From assembly GCF_021228125.1 (NCBI RefSeq), contig NZ_JAJQQS010000006.1, positions 1-64,000 on the forward strand: a DNA stretch of 64,000 bases, read 5' to 3'. The stretch is from Streptomyces albireticuli. Its GTDB lineage: Bacteria > Actinomycetota > Actinomycetes > Streptomycetales > Streptomycetaceae. Shown here in pieces: positions 25,907 to 34,157 of this stretch; positions within the stretch are counted from its first letter, which is position 1, and every line of letters begins with the position of its first letter. Under the pieces are notes generated by a model that made no database searches, was not told where the DNA came from, and saw only the letters and a list, made by a program, of their open reading frames with translations. The translations under genes were made by a program, and so were the position numbers.

Positions 25907-27217
25907 ATGCCCGTACCCGCGCCGAGGCCCGCGGAGCCCTCCGCGACCCCGCCCGACGCCGGGCTGACCCTCCTGGTGATCGAGAGTGATCCCGCCGGAC
26001 CGCTGTCGGTCCCGGAGATCACCGACATGTCCGGGGCCGGGGGCGGCGTCGTGGGCAAGCCCTTCCGCGTCCGTACGGCCCGTAACCTCACCGAGGCGGA
26101 GCGGCTGCTCACCGACGACGTCGACTGCATCCTCCTCGACCTCACCGCGCCGCCCGCCGACGGCACGGAAGAGCTGGCCGCCCTGCACGAGGTGCTGCGG
26201 CTCGCCCCGCGCCACGCCGTGCTCGCCCTGACGGCGGAGGCCGACGCCGAGCGCGCGGCCGAGGCGGTGCGCGCCGGCGCGCAGGACTACCTCTTCCGCG
26301 AGGAGCTCGACGGCCGCGTGCTCGGCCGTGCCATCCGCTACGCCATCGCGCGCAAGCGCGCCGACCTCACCCAGCGGCAGCTCACCGAGTCCCGGCTGCG
26401 CGCCCAGGAGAACGCCCGGCTGGAGCGCGGCCTGCTGCCGACCCCGCTGCTGGCGGGCTCCGGCCTGCGCTTCGCCGCCCGTTACCGGCCGGGCCGCAGC
26501 CGCGCCCTGCTCGGCGGCGATTTCTACGACGCCGTGCGCACGCCCGACGGCACCGTGCACGCGATGATCGGCGACGTCAGCGGGCACGGCCCCGACGAGG
26601 CGGCGCTCGGTGTCGAACTGCGCATAGCGTGGCGGGCCTTGACCTTCGCCGGGCTCTGCGGTGACGAGCTGCTCGCCACCTTGCAGCAGGTCCTGGAGCA
26701 CGAGCGGGCCGACGAGGAGACCTTCGCGACGCTGTGCGCCGTCGACATCTCACCGGACGGGCGGCGGGCCGGCCTGAGCCTGGCCGGGCATCCCGCCCCG
26801 CTGCTCGCCCTTCCTGGGCAGGCGCCGAGGCTGCTGCCGCAGGAGGACGGCGGCCCGGCGCTCGGACTGCTCCGGCGCGCCCGCTGGCCGCGCACCCAGG
26901 TCGAACTCGGGGGCCGCTGGAGTCTGATGATGTACACGGACGGCCTGATCGAGGGCAGGATCGGGGCCGGTTCGGAGCGCCTCGGCCAGGACGGCATGGT
27001 CGAATTGATTAGCCGTCAGGTAAAGGACGGGCTCCGGGGCGAGGCGCTGCTGGAGGCGGCGGTGGCGCGGGTCCAGGAGCTCAACGGCGGGGAGCTCACG
27101 GACGATCTCGCGGTGCTGCTGCTCGACCGGGGCGTCCGGGGCGAGGGGGGTGCGGTGCGGATGATTCCGGCGCAGGGGCAGGCGCCGGAGCCGGAGCTGT
27201 CGCACCTTCAGGTGTGA
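25907..27217 (+). CDS. Receiver-SpoIIE (PP2C) serine phosphatase regulator
   Basis: 436 residues. An N-terminal response-regulator receiver-like domain (about 20-150) has a probable phospho-Asp in DCILLDLTAP and a Lys/Arg region AGAQDYLF. A short coiled coil follows, then a PPM/SpoIIE phosphatase (about 190-410) with metal-ligand motifs GGDFYDA, GDVSGHGPDEAA, MMYTDGLIEG and LTDDLAVLLLDR. Such proteins dephosphorylate anti-anti-sigma factors in partner-switching pathways. ATG 25907 follows AAGGAA. No sigma or anti-sigma gene is adjacent, so the partner is unknown. Confidence 0.9.
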   Translation: MPVPAPRPAEPSATPPDAGLTLLVIESDPAGPLSVPEITDMSGAGGGVVGKPFRVRTARNLTEAERLLTDDVDCILLDLTAPPADGTEELAALHEVLRLAPRHAVLALTAEADAERAAEAVRAGAQDYLFREELDGRVLGRAIRYAIARKRADLTQRQLTESRLRAQENARLERGLLPTPLLAGSGLRFAARYRPGRSRALLGGDFYDAVRTPDGTVHAMIGDVSGHGPDEAALGVELRIAWRALTFAGLCGDELLATLQQVLEHERADEETFATLCAVDISPDGRRAGLSLAGHPAPLLALPGQAPRLLPQEDGGPALGLLRRARWPRTQVELGGRWSLMMYTDGLIEGRIGAGSERLGQDGMVELISRQVKDGLRGEALLEAAVARVQELNGGELTDDLAVLLLDRGVRGEGGAVRMIPAQGQAPEPELSHLQV

Positions 27218-27225
27218 GCGGTGGG

Positions 27226-27340
27226 GGTGCCGCGGCGCGGGGCTTTTTCCCCGGCCCGCCCCTTCCCGTATCCGGGGGCTCTGCCCCCGGGCCCCCGTTC
27301 CGCGCTGACGCGCGGTGTCCTCAAGCGCCGGACGGGCTGA
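27226..27340 (+). repeat. Dispersed intergenic hairpin repeat, copy 3
   Basis: Full-length copy containing GCGCGGGGCTTTTTCCCC, the hairpin CCGGGGGCTCTGCCCCCGG, CCGCGCTGACGCGCGGTGTC and CCTCAAGCGCCGGACGGGCT. It lies just after the SpoIIE phosphatase stop, where it could act as a terminator. Confidence 0.85.
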
Positions 27341-27370
27341 TTTTCATCCCGTCCGGCCCTTGAGTGCGGC

Positions 27371-27712
27371 TCACCGGCGGCCGTTGTACGGGCCGTACGG
27401 GCCGTCCGAGCTGGAGCCGCCGCGGCGCGGGCCGCGGCCGCCCGAGGCGTGCTTGAGGGCGGGCCGGACGTCCACCACGTAGACGATCGTGGCGATCAGT
27501 CCGAGGATCGGCAGGAAGCCGAAGACGCCCATGAAGAGGTTCACCGCGGCCGCGACACCGAGGATGATCAGCCAGAAGGCCTTGGACTGTTTGTCCGCCG
27601 CCCGGTAGGCGTCCTCGCGGTGGACCGCGGCGTTGACGAACGCGCACAGGGCGAAGGCGAGCAGGCCGACGGACACCCAGGACATGACCTCGTTGAAGCC
27701 TTCTACCAGCAC
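27371..27712 (-). CDS. DUF2516 family membrane protein
   Basis: 113 residues with about three membrane helices: WVSVGLLAFALCAFVNAAV, AFWLIILGVAAAVNLFMG and FLPILGLIATIVYVVDVRP. DVRPALKHASGG is the family end, followed by a Gly/Arg tail. GTG 27712 is preferred for GAGGTGAG upstream; GTG 27721 is inside that site. It lies downstream of the HbhA-like and HTH genes, the same order I recall for Mycobacterium tuberculosis Rv0474-hbhA-Rv0476. Function unknown. Confidence 0.82.
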   Translation of the reverse strand: MLVEGFNEVMSWVSVGLLAFALCAFVNAAVHREDAYRAADKQSKAFWLIILGVAAAVNLFMGVFGFLPILGLIATIVYVVDVRPALKHASGGRGPRRGGSSSDGPYGPYNGRR

Positions 27713-27852
27713 GTCGCTCACCTCTTGCTCTTGCTCTGGCCGGTTCTCCGCCGGGGCGCCGGGTGGCGGTCCGTCCGCCACCGTACCGGGAGAACGATCC
27801 GGGCAGAGGATATGTGCCCGGATGTTCCCGGTCCGGTAACGCGCCCGGGGGC

Positions 27853-28461
27853 CTACTGCTGCTCGTCGCCCGCCTTGTCGTCGGCCTTCTTGGCGGTGGT
27901 CCTGCGCGCCGTGGTCTTCCGCGCGGCGGGCTTGGAGTCCTCGGCGGCGGCCTCGGCCGTGCCCTCCTGCGTCGCCGCGGCGTCGCCGTCGGCCCGGGCG
28001 CCGGTGCCGGCCTGCTCGTCGGCGGGCTTGGCGCTGTCCGGCTCGATGGCCACGGCGATGTCCGTGACCTCCTCGGCGACCTCGCCGCGCCAGGTCTGCA
28101 CGGCCACGCGGCCGCGCTCGGCCAGCTTCTCGTAGGTCTCGCCGGCCTTGGCCGCGACCCCGACCGCCTGTCCGACGCCCTGGAGCGCCAGGTCCTGCGC
28201 GGTCTGGCCGAGCTTCTTGAAGTCGGTGTCGAGGGTGCCGACGATCTCCGCGAACTTCGCGGACGCGGCGGCCTGGGCCTCCTTGGCCCGCTGGGTCACC
28301 TTCTCCTGCACGGCCTTGGGGTCGGTGTTCTTGAGCTGCTGGAAGCGCTCGGGGGCCTCGGCGACAAGCTGGCCGATCTTCTCGGCGGTGAGGTCGGCGG
28401 CGCCGGCCGCGGCGTACGCGGTCTCGGTGGCGACCTTGCGGATGTCTTCGGTGGTGGCCAT
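27853..28461 (-). CDS. HbhA-like (heparin-binding hemagglutinin) helical protein
   Basis: 202 residues. A long N-terminal helical or coiled-coil region (about 1-130) is followed by an acidic Ala-rich linker and a Lys/Arg/Thr-rich C-terminus (AARKTTARRTTAKKADDK). This is the layout of mycobacterial HbhA, which binds sulfated glycans and lipid inclusions through its Lys-rich tail. In a soil organism its job is probably membrane or lipid-body binding rather than adhesion; this is inference. ATG 28461 is 17 bases after the HTH gene's stop, so the two share a transcript. Confidence 0.8.
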   Translation of the reverse strand: MATTEDIRKVATETAYAAAGAADLTAEKIGQLVAEAPERFQQLKNTDPKAVQEKVTQRAKEAQAAASAKFAEIVGTLDTDFKKLGQTAQDLALQGVGQAVGVAAKAGETYEKLAERGRVAVQTWRGEVAEEVTDIAVAIEPDSAKPADEQAGTGARADGDAAATQEGTAEAAAEDSKPAARKTTARRTTAKKADDKAGDEQQ

Positions 28462-28478
28462 GGCGATGGTCTCCCGGA

Positions 28479-28856
28479 TCAGCTCGGAGGGTTGCTGTCG
28501 TCGTCCGTCGCGAGCCCGTTCTCCTTGCGGAAGGACTCGTAGATCTGGAGCAGCGCCTGCTTCTGCTGCTCGTTGATCGAGGGGTCGGCGAGGATCACGC
28601 TGCGGACCTCCGCCTCGTCCCGGTCCCGCTCGTCGAGGATCCCGGCCTGCACGTACAAGGTCTCGGCGGAGATCCGCAGCGCCTTGGCGATCTGCTGGAG
28701 GATCTCGGCGCTCGGCTTGCGCAGGCCGCGCTCGATCTGGCTGAGATACGGGTTGGACACTCCGGCGGCGTCGGCGAGCTGCCGCAGGGTGAGCTGGGCG
28801 TTGCGCCGCTGCTCCCGCAGGTACTCACCGAGATTGCCGACGTTGAGTGATGCCAT
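28479..28856 (-). CDS. XRE-family helix-turn-helix regulator (Rv0474-like)
   Basis: 125 residues. The Cro/C1 helix-turn-helix (about 8-65) contains LREQRRNAQLTLRQLADAAG, VSNPYLSQIERGLRKPS and AEILQQIAKALRISAETLY. The C-terminal part is acidic with a coiled LILxxY-like end. ATG 28856 gives the conserved N-terminus MASLNVGNLGEYL. A long palindrome lies 26 bases upstream and is the likely autoregulatory operator. It probably controls the HbhA-like and DUF2516 genes that follow. Confidence 0.9.
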   Translation of the reverse strand: MASLNVGNLGEYLREQRRNAQLTLRQLADAAGVSNPYLSQIERGLRKPSAEILQQIAKALRISAETLYVQAGILDERDRDEAEVRSVILADPSINEQQKQALLQIYESFRKENGLATDDDSNPPS

Positions 28857-28881
28857 GCGGACGATGCTGCCCCAGGTTGCT

Positions 28882-28911
28882 AACTTTTGCAAGCGACTGC
28901 TTGCAAAAGTT
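28882..28911 (-). promoter_or_regulatory. 13-bp-arm palindrome, operator of HTH-HbhA operon
   Basis: AACTTTTGCAAGC, spacer GACT, then GCTTGCAAAAGTT: perfect arms in an otherwise very GC-rich background, directly in front of the XRE regulator gene. The inner TTGCAAGC/GCTTGCAA half sites would suit a helix-turn-helix dimer. Confidence 0.8.
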
Positions 28912-28974
28912 TCCCGAGCCGCGATGGTCCCCCTACCCACCGGAAGCCGGCGGGCCCCTGGTGGGTAGTGGCGG

Positions 28975-30198
28975 TCACTCCGGGCCGCCCTGCCAGGTCA
29001 CGCGCATCGCCTCCGGCCCCCGGATGTGCGGCCGCTCCCTCCACGTGATGTCGCGGACGGTCAGCTCCGGGGCCATGGTGAGCAGCGCCCGCAGTCCTTC
29101 CTGGAGGTCGATGCGCCCGAGCTGGGCGCCGACGCAGTAGTGCGCGCCGTAACCGAAGGTGAGGTGTCCGCCGGCCTGCCGGGTGAAGTCGATCGCGTCG
29201 GGGTCCTCGAACCGGGCCGGGTCGTGGTTGGCCGACTCGATGGCGACGGTGAGGGCTTCGCCCGCGCGCACCAGCGTGCCGCCGACGTTGACGTCCTCCC
29301 GCGCGTAGCGGACGAACAGGCCGGCACCGGCGGAGGCGTTGTTGCGCAGCAGCTCCTCGACCGCCGCCGGCAGCTCGGCCGGGTTCGCGCGCAGCCGGTT
29401 CCAGAGCGCGCGGTCGCCCCGCGTGAGGACGTAGACGCAGTTCGGGATCTGGGTGATGATCGCCTCGAACCTGGCCAGCAGCATGCTGACGACCAGGTCG
29501 ATCAGCTCGGTGTCGGAGAGCCGGTCCTCCTCGTCCCGGGCCTGGACCATCGCCGACATCAGGTCGTCGCGGGGGGCGGCCCGACGCTCGGCGATGAGCC
29601 GCTCGGTGCAGGTGCGCAGGGCACCGAACCGCCGCATCATGTCCTCGGCGCCGACGGCGCTGCCGGGCATCAGCGCCGCGCTGGTCGACTCGAACACCTC
29701 CCGGTCCGAGACCGGCACGCCGAGCAGGTCGCAGATGGTCAGCACGCTCATCTTCTGCGCGTAGTCCACCACGATGTCCATGCCCGGCCCGGCGTTCATC
29801 GCCGACGACAGCAGATCGCCGGCCGTCGCGCGCACCGTCGGGCGCTGCGCTTCGATGCGGGATTTGCTGAGGGCCTTGAGCAACAGCGAGCGCAGCCGGG
29901 TGTGTTCGGGGGCGTCCATGGTGATCAGCCCGGCCAGTTCCGTCGCCTCTTCCTGACGCGGGAAGTCCCGGCCGACCGACATCGCGCGGCTGAACCGCGC
30001 GTCGCCCAGCACCAGCCGGGCATCCGCGTAGCGGCTGACCAGCCAGGTGGGTTCACCGTAGGCGAGCCGCACCCGGAGCAGCCCCTCGCGCTGCCGCAGC
30101 TCCCGGAACCGCTCGTTGACCTCGATGCCGCGGCCGTCGTCGAAGGGGAAGTGCTCCAGCGCCTCTGTGGCGTCGGGAAGATCGGGAACGGTCGTCAT
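28975..30198 (-). CDS. Cytochrome P450 with atypical I-helix
   Basis: 407 residues and a soluble class I bacterial P450. The heme loop HLTFGYGAHYCVGAQLG places the thiolate ligand near Cys355. ExxR (EELLR) and the PERF-like region are present. In the I-helix, where most P450s have AGxxTT, the sequence is LLARFEAIITQ: the acid is kept but the oxygen-activating Thr is Ala and the Gly is Arg. P450eryF also has Ala here. No ferredoxin gene is adjacent. ATG 30198 follows GGAGG by ten bases. The substrate is unknown; an oxidative tailoring role is a guess. Confidence 0.92.
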   Translation of the reverse strand: MTTVPDLPDATEALEHFPFDDGRGIEVNERFRELRQREGLLRVRLAYGEPTWLVSRYADARLVLGDARFSRAMSVGRDFPRQEEATELAGLITMDAPEHTRLRSLLLKALSKSRIEAQRPTVRATAGDLLSSAMNAGPGMDIVVDYAQKMSVLTICDLLGVPVSDREVFESTSAALMPGSAVGAEDMMRRFGALRTCTERLIAERRAAPRDDLMSAMVQARDEEDRLSDTELIDLVVSMLLARFEAIITQIPNCVYVLTRGDRALWNRLRANPAELPAAVEELLRNNASAGAGLFVRYAREDVNVGGTLVRAGEALTVAIESANHDPARFEDPDAIDFTRQAGGHLTFGYGAHYCVGAQLGRIDLQEGLRALLTMAPELTVRDITWRERPHIRGPEAMRVTWQGGPE

Positions 30199-30604
30199 GT
30201 GAGCTGTACCTCCGTCAGCCGGTCGTGCGGGTTCGCTGAGATCGGGTCGGCGTGCTGGGACAGGACGGTGAAGTGATCGCCGGGCGGCCCGCGCACGCGG
30301 TGCGCCGGTGCGGCCGGGGAGCGGGTGGTCCTCCGAGCCGGTGGGCACACCCGCGACGACCTCGCCGGCGAGCGGGTGCGGGCTCGGCGCCTCCGGCGGA
30401 CCACCTCGACTCTTTCGGAGACCAAGGATGACCGTATGACTGGGGATGCCCGATTTTCCCTAGAATTCCGTGGAGGCCGGAACCCGGCCGTCGCACGACG
30501 GGTGCCGGGGCCGCGGTGCTCTTCGGCACCACCCGGCCCGCTCGCCGCGGGCGCCGTGCGAAGTCGCGGTGGGGGGTGTTGTGAACTGAATCACAGCCCA
30601 GGGA

Positions 30605-30631
30605 TGTCACGGTCCGCCGTTCCCGGGTGTC
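30605..30631 (+). promoter_or_regulatory. ECF41-type promoter upstream of the sigma factor
   Basis: TGTCACG (30605-30611), a 16-base spacer and TGTC (30628-30631) match, with one mismatch in each element, the ECF41 consensus I recall (TGTCACA-N16-CGTC). It lies about 80 bases before the sigma gene, suggesting autoregulation. The rest of the 515-base divergent gap (30199-30713) shows no gene. Confidence 0.6.
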
Positions 30632-30713
30632 TCGATGTTGCGTCCGGGGAGAGGAGCCGGGTGCGGGACCGCGCACCGGCCGACGCGCCGGGGAGGGGAA
30701 GGGTGGGATCCGG

Positions 30714-31610
30714 GTGACCGAGGACGTCTTCAGCGAGCACCGTCCGCTGCTGTTCACCATCGCCTACGAAATGCTGGGCAGCGCCTCCGACGCCGAGGAC
30801 GTGCTCCAGGAGAGCTATCTGCGGTGGAGCGCGGTCGATCCGGCCGAGGTCGAGCACCCGCGCGCCTATCTGGTCCGCGTCGTGACCCGGCAGGCCCTCA
30901 ACCACCTGCGCGCGGCCAAGGCCCGGCGCGAGGAGTACGTCGGTACGTGGCTGCCCGAGCCGATCCGCACCGCGCCCGGGGTGAGCGAGGACGTCGTCCT
31001 GGCCGAGTCGGTGTCGATGGCGATGATGCTCGTCCTGGAGACGCTGAACCCGACCGAGCGCGCGGTGTTCGTGCTGCACGACGTGTTCGGCTACACCCAC
31101 GGCGAGATCGCCGCCTCGGTCGGCAAGGCCGAGCCCACGGTCCGTCAGATCGCCCACCGGGCACGGCGGCACGTCCACGCGCGCCGCCGCCGCTTCGAGC
31201 CCGACACCGCCGGCACCCGGGAGGTCGTCCGCCGGTTCCTGCGCGCGGCGGCGACCGGTGAGGTCCAGGCGCTGATGGACCTGCTGGCACCCGATGTCGT
31301 GGTGTTCGCCGACGGCGGCGGGAAGGTGTCCACCGTCCGCCGCCCGGTCGGCGGGCGCGACGACGTCGCCCGGTTCGTCCTCGGCGTGACCCGCGCCGGC
31401 ACCTCCACGGACCGTTTCGAGCACGTCACCTGCAACGGCATGCCCGCGGTCCGGTTCCCCGCCGCCGGGGAGCCCGGCTGGCTGCTCGCGTTCGAGATCC
31501 AGGACGGACGCGTCACCGGCCTGTACGGCATGCGCAACCCGGACAAGCTGCACCGCGCCGACGCGGTGCGCCCACTCGACAGAGGAGGACGAACGCCGTG
31601 GAAACCATGA
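30714..31610 (+). CDS. ECF41-family RNA polymerase sigma factor (SigJ-like)
   Basis: 298 residues. Sigma region 2 (about 5-70) and region 4 (about 105-155, HGEIAASVGKAEPTVRQIAHRARR) are followed by a SnoaL/NTF2-like C-terminal domain (165-290). All three ECF41 hallmarks are seen: WLPEP at 79-83, DGGGK at 200-204 and NPDKL at 275-279. In this family the fused C-terminal domain acts as a built-in regulator in place of a classical anti-sigma factor. The start is GTG 30714. ECF41 genes usually sit beside a small oxidoreductase or decarboxylase-like gene; here an SRPBCC gene overlaps the end, making the likely partner and target. Confidence 0.92.
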   Translation: MTEDVFSEHRPLLFTIAYEMLGSASDAEDVLQESYLRWSAVDPAEVEHPRAYLVRVVTRQALNHLRAAKARREEYVGTWLPEPIRTAPGVSEDVVLAESVSMAMMLVLETLNPTERAVFVLHDVFGYTHGEIAASVGKAEPTVRQIAHRARRHVHARRRRFEPDTAGTREVVRRFLRAAATGEVQALMDLLAPDVVVFADGGGKVSTVRRPVGGRDDVARFVLGVTRAGTSTDRFEHVTCNGMPAVRFPAAGEPGWLLAFEIQDGRVTGLYGMRNPDKLHRADAVRPLDRGGRTPWKP

Positions 31611-32062
31611 CCGTCGAACGTGTCATCGACGCCCCGATCGACGAGGTCTTCGACTGGCTGACCACGACCACCAACTACACGCGCTCGCCCATGGTGCTGC
31701 GCTGCCGGCTGACCCGGCGCGGCGCGACCGCGCCCTACGGCGTCGGCGCGGTGCGCGTCCACCTCTGGACGATCGGCTGGTTCCGGGAGCGCATCACCGG
31801 CTACGACCGGCCGTACTCCACCGAGTACGTCGTCGAGCGCAGCGTGCCGCCGGCCCGGCACGAGCTCGGCCGTATGACGTTCACCGAGGTCGACGGCGGC
31901 ACCCGGGTCGTGTGGACCACCCGCGCCGGGATCCCCGTACCGCTGGTCGGCTCGTTCCTCACCCGGCGTGTCGCGCGGCCGATCATCACCGGCACCTTCC
32001 GTAACATCCTCGACGCCGCTGACGCCGCGCTGTCCCGGCACCCGGACGGGAAGCGGGTCTGA
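31598..32062 (+). CDS. SRPBCC-superfamily protein
   Basis: 154 residues and a single START/Bet v1-like fold, with the typical opening TVERVIDAPIDEVFDWLT and the late long helix NILDAADAALSRH. Such proteins bind hydrophobic ligands in a central cavity. GTG 31598 has AGGAGG nine bases upstream and overlaps the sigma gene end by 13 bases, so it is translationally coupled to the ECF41 factor. A role in sensing or handling the inducing compound is inferred from this pairing. Confidence 0.85.
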   Translation: METMTVERVIDAPIDEVFDWLTTTTNYTRSPMVLRCRLTRRGATAPYGVGAVRVHLWTIGWFRERITGYDRPYSTEYVVERSVPPARHELGRMTFTEVDGGTRVVWTTRAGIPVPLVGSFLTRRVARPIITGTFRNILDAADAALSRHPDGKRV

Positions 32063-32159
32063 GGGCCCACGATTTGCGGCTTGCGGTTGCCGCGACGTCA
32101 ACTTCTACGGTCTTCCTTGTGGCCGGAAAGACCGGCCCGGCGATGTGAGGGGCAAAACG

Positions 32160-32924
32160 ATGGCCTGGTCGATCGCGGACGTGGCCCGGATGTCCGGGGT
32201 GACGTCCCGGACCCTGCGGCACTACGACGAGATCGGTCTGCTGCCGCCGGCGTGGATCGGGAGCAACGGGCACCGCTACTACGAGGAGGCCGATCTGCTG
32301 CGGTTGCAGCAGATCCTGCTGATGCGGGAGCTGGACCTGGGGCTGCGCGAGATCCAGGCGGTCCTGGACAGCCAGGTCGACCGGGTGGCCGTGCTCCGCG
32401 AGCACCACCAGCGGCTGCTGGCGGAGCGGAACCGGCTGGACACGCTGACCCGCACGGTCGGCCGCACCATCGCCGAACTGGAGGAAGGCAAGGGCGACGA
32501 CGCCATGACGAAGATCAACAGGCCGGAGAACCTCTTCGAGGGCTTCGAGTCCGCCGAGGCGGACGACGCGGAGGTGCGCGAGCGCTGGCCGGAGGCGTGG
32601 GAGGAATCCCGGAAGGCCGTCGGGTCGATGACCGCGGAGGACTCGGAGCGGTGGCAGCGGGAGACGACGGCGCAGATGGTCCGCTTCGCGGAGTTCATGG
32701 TGGCCGGCACGCCGGTCGCCGACCCGGCGGTGCAGGCCGAAGTGGACGCCCACTACCAGGGGGTTCGCCGGTTCTGGACGCCGAACGCGGCCGGGTACAA
32801 GGGGCTGGGGCAGACCTATGTCGACGACCCGCGGATGCGGGCGAATTTCGACAAGATCGCGGATGGGCTGGCCGTTTACCAGCGTGACGCGATGGTCGTC
32901 TACGCCGACGCGCGGCTGAGCTGA
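32160..32924 (+). CDS. MerR-family regulator with TipAS antibiotic-binding domain
   Basis: 254 residues, the length of TipAL. The N-terminal MerR helix-turn-helix (SIADVARMSGVTSRTLRHYD) and dimerisation coil (about 75-112) precede a TipAS domain (about 116-254) with FEGFE at its start. TipA binds thiopeptides such as thiostrepton and activates multidrug tolerance genes. An internal ATG at 32505 (residue 116), preceded by GGAGGAAGG, could yield the free 139-residue TipAS form as in S. lividans. ATG 32160 follows GAGGGG. It stands alone, about 100 bases after the SRPBCC gene. Confidence 0.88.
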   Translation: MAWSIADVARMSGVTSRTLRHYDEIGLLPPAWIGSNGHRYYEEADLLRLQQILLMRELDLGLREIQAVLDSQVDRVAVLREHHQRLLAERNRLDTLTRTVGRTIAELEEGKGDDAMTKINRPENLFEGFESAEADDAEVRERWPEAWEESRKAVGSMTAEDSERWQRETTAQMVRFAEFMVAGTPVADPAVQAEVDAHYQGVRRFWTPNAAGYKGLGQTYVDDPRMRANFDKIADGLAVYQRDAMVVYADARLS

Positions 32925-33524
32925 GCCGATGTGAGAAGCCGCTGGGGGGCTGCAGACCTCCGGCGGGCGGTGACTCGTCCGGGGTGTCCGGGCATCGGGG
33001 GGCGCCCGGCTCGTTCGGTGCATCCGGTACACACGGTGCACACGGTGTGCCCGCCTCGCCTGAACGGCGGTCGGCGGTCGGCGGTCCCAGCCACGCGGGG
33101 GTATGGCTGGGCACGGCGGCCGTCCGGCGGCGCAATGATCGACCGGTCATCATTCATCGCAGGGTCATACAAGCGGCCTGGGGGTGGGTGCGGCCGGTTG
33201 CCGGTTCGGCGGGCCCGTACGACCCGTCCGATCCGTTGCCTTCGGTCGGCTTCGGCACCGTGACGCGGCGCGCGGGCCGTGCTCCCGGTGAACCGTGTAT
33301 CCGGGTGGGAACGTGGGGTACGCGCGCCCGGTGGGAGGGTGAAATCGCCGTCGGGCGCGCGGACTTCGGCGCGTATGCCGGGTGGGGTGGAGCTCGTCGG
33401 GGGCGATGCGCTGCCGGGGGCGGCGTGCGCCTTGGGCGGGCGCCGTCGCATCGGGTGGGGGCCGGGGGGAGTGACGGCCGGTTGTGACGTGGGCCCTCTC
33501 CCGGCGACCTGCCGGCCGGTCTCC
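32925..33524. other. 600-base gap, no convincing gene
   Basis: Open frames here are GC-rich read-through with biased, repetitive composition and no ribosome sites. Noted features are TACACACGGTGCACACGGTG repeats near 33030 and an imperfect palindrome centred on GACCGGTC at 33135-33153 (ATGATC before, ATCATT after) that resembles a TetR-type operator without an adjacent TetR gene. Confidence 0.45.
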
Positions 33525-33869
33525 TTACGCAGCCGGCGCGTTCGTCCCGCCCTCCGCCTTGAGCATGGCGATGCGTTCTTTGCCCCATGCGCCCAGCGGG
33601 GCGAGTGCCGCGTTGAGGTCGTGGCCGTGCTCGGTCAGGGAGTACTCCACCTTCGGCGGAACCACGTCGTAGACCTCGCGGTGGACGATGCCGTCCGCTT
33701 CCAGCTCGCGGAGCTGCTGGGCGAGGACCTTCTCGCTGACGCCGGGGAGGAGGCGGCGGGTCTCGCCGAAGCGGCGGGGGGATTCGCCGAGGGCCCAGAG
33801 GATGAGGACTTTCCACTTGCCGTCTATGACGTCTATGGCGGCGTCGAGGCCGCAGGTGTAGTGCTTCAC
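33525..33869 (-). CDS. HxlR-family winged-helix regulator
   Basis: 114 residues. The HxlR domain is complete: CGLDAAIDVIDGKWKVLILWAL, RRFGETRRLLPGVSEKVLAQQL, then LEADGIVHREVYDVVPPKVEYSLTEHG. The first Cys (residue 6) is often the redox- or quinone-sensing residue in this family. GTG 33869 follows AGGGGA. The NADPH-dependent FMN reductase gene lies upstream on the same strand, with a repeat element between. Control of that reductase is plausible. Confidence 0.92.
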   Translation of the reverse strand: MKHYTCGLDAAIDVIDGKWKVLILWALGESPRRFGETRRLLPGVSEKVLAQQLRELEADGIVHREVYDVVPPKVEYSLTEHGHDLNAALAPLGAWGKERIAMLKAEGGTNAPAA

Positions 33870-33932
33870 GGGTTCCCCTGGGTGGTCCGGTGTGTCCGGT
33901 GGTTCAGGGTAGGGGGTGGGGGTGAGTGCGGG

Positions 33933-34050
33933 TGGGGTTGCCGCTGCGCGGGGCCTTGTCCCCTACCCGCCCCTTCCCGAACCGGGGGCAAGCCCCCGGG
34001 CCCCCTTTCCGCGCTGACGCGCGGTGTCCTCAAACGCCGGACGGGCTGAA
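33933..34050 (+). repeat. Dispersed intergenic hairpin repeat, copy 4
   Basis: Full-length copy: TTGCCGCTGCGCGGGGCC, CCCTACCCGCCCCTTCCC, the hairpin CCGGGGGCAAGCCCCCGG, GCGCTGACGCGCGGTGTCCT and CAAACGCCGGACGGGCTGAA. It sits between the HxlR and FMN reductase genes. Confidence 0.85.
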
Positions 34051-34157
34051 TCGCCCCGGAACGCGTTCCTGCCACCGGCCCGAGCGGGGGTATGGCCGAT
34101 GGCAGGAAGTTCATGGGGCGTTCACGGCCCGCGGGGTGCGGTGGGCCCGCGAAGGGC

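Noticed and set aside
33154..33816. Minus-strand Pro/Arg-rich frame near the HxlR gene
   Set aside because: Out of frame with HxlR, low-complexity composition, no start signals.
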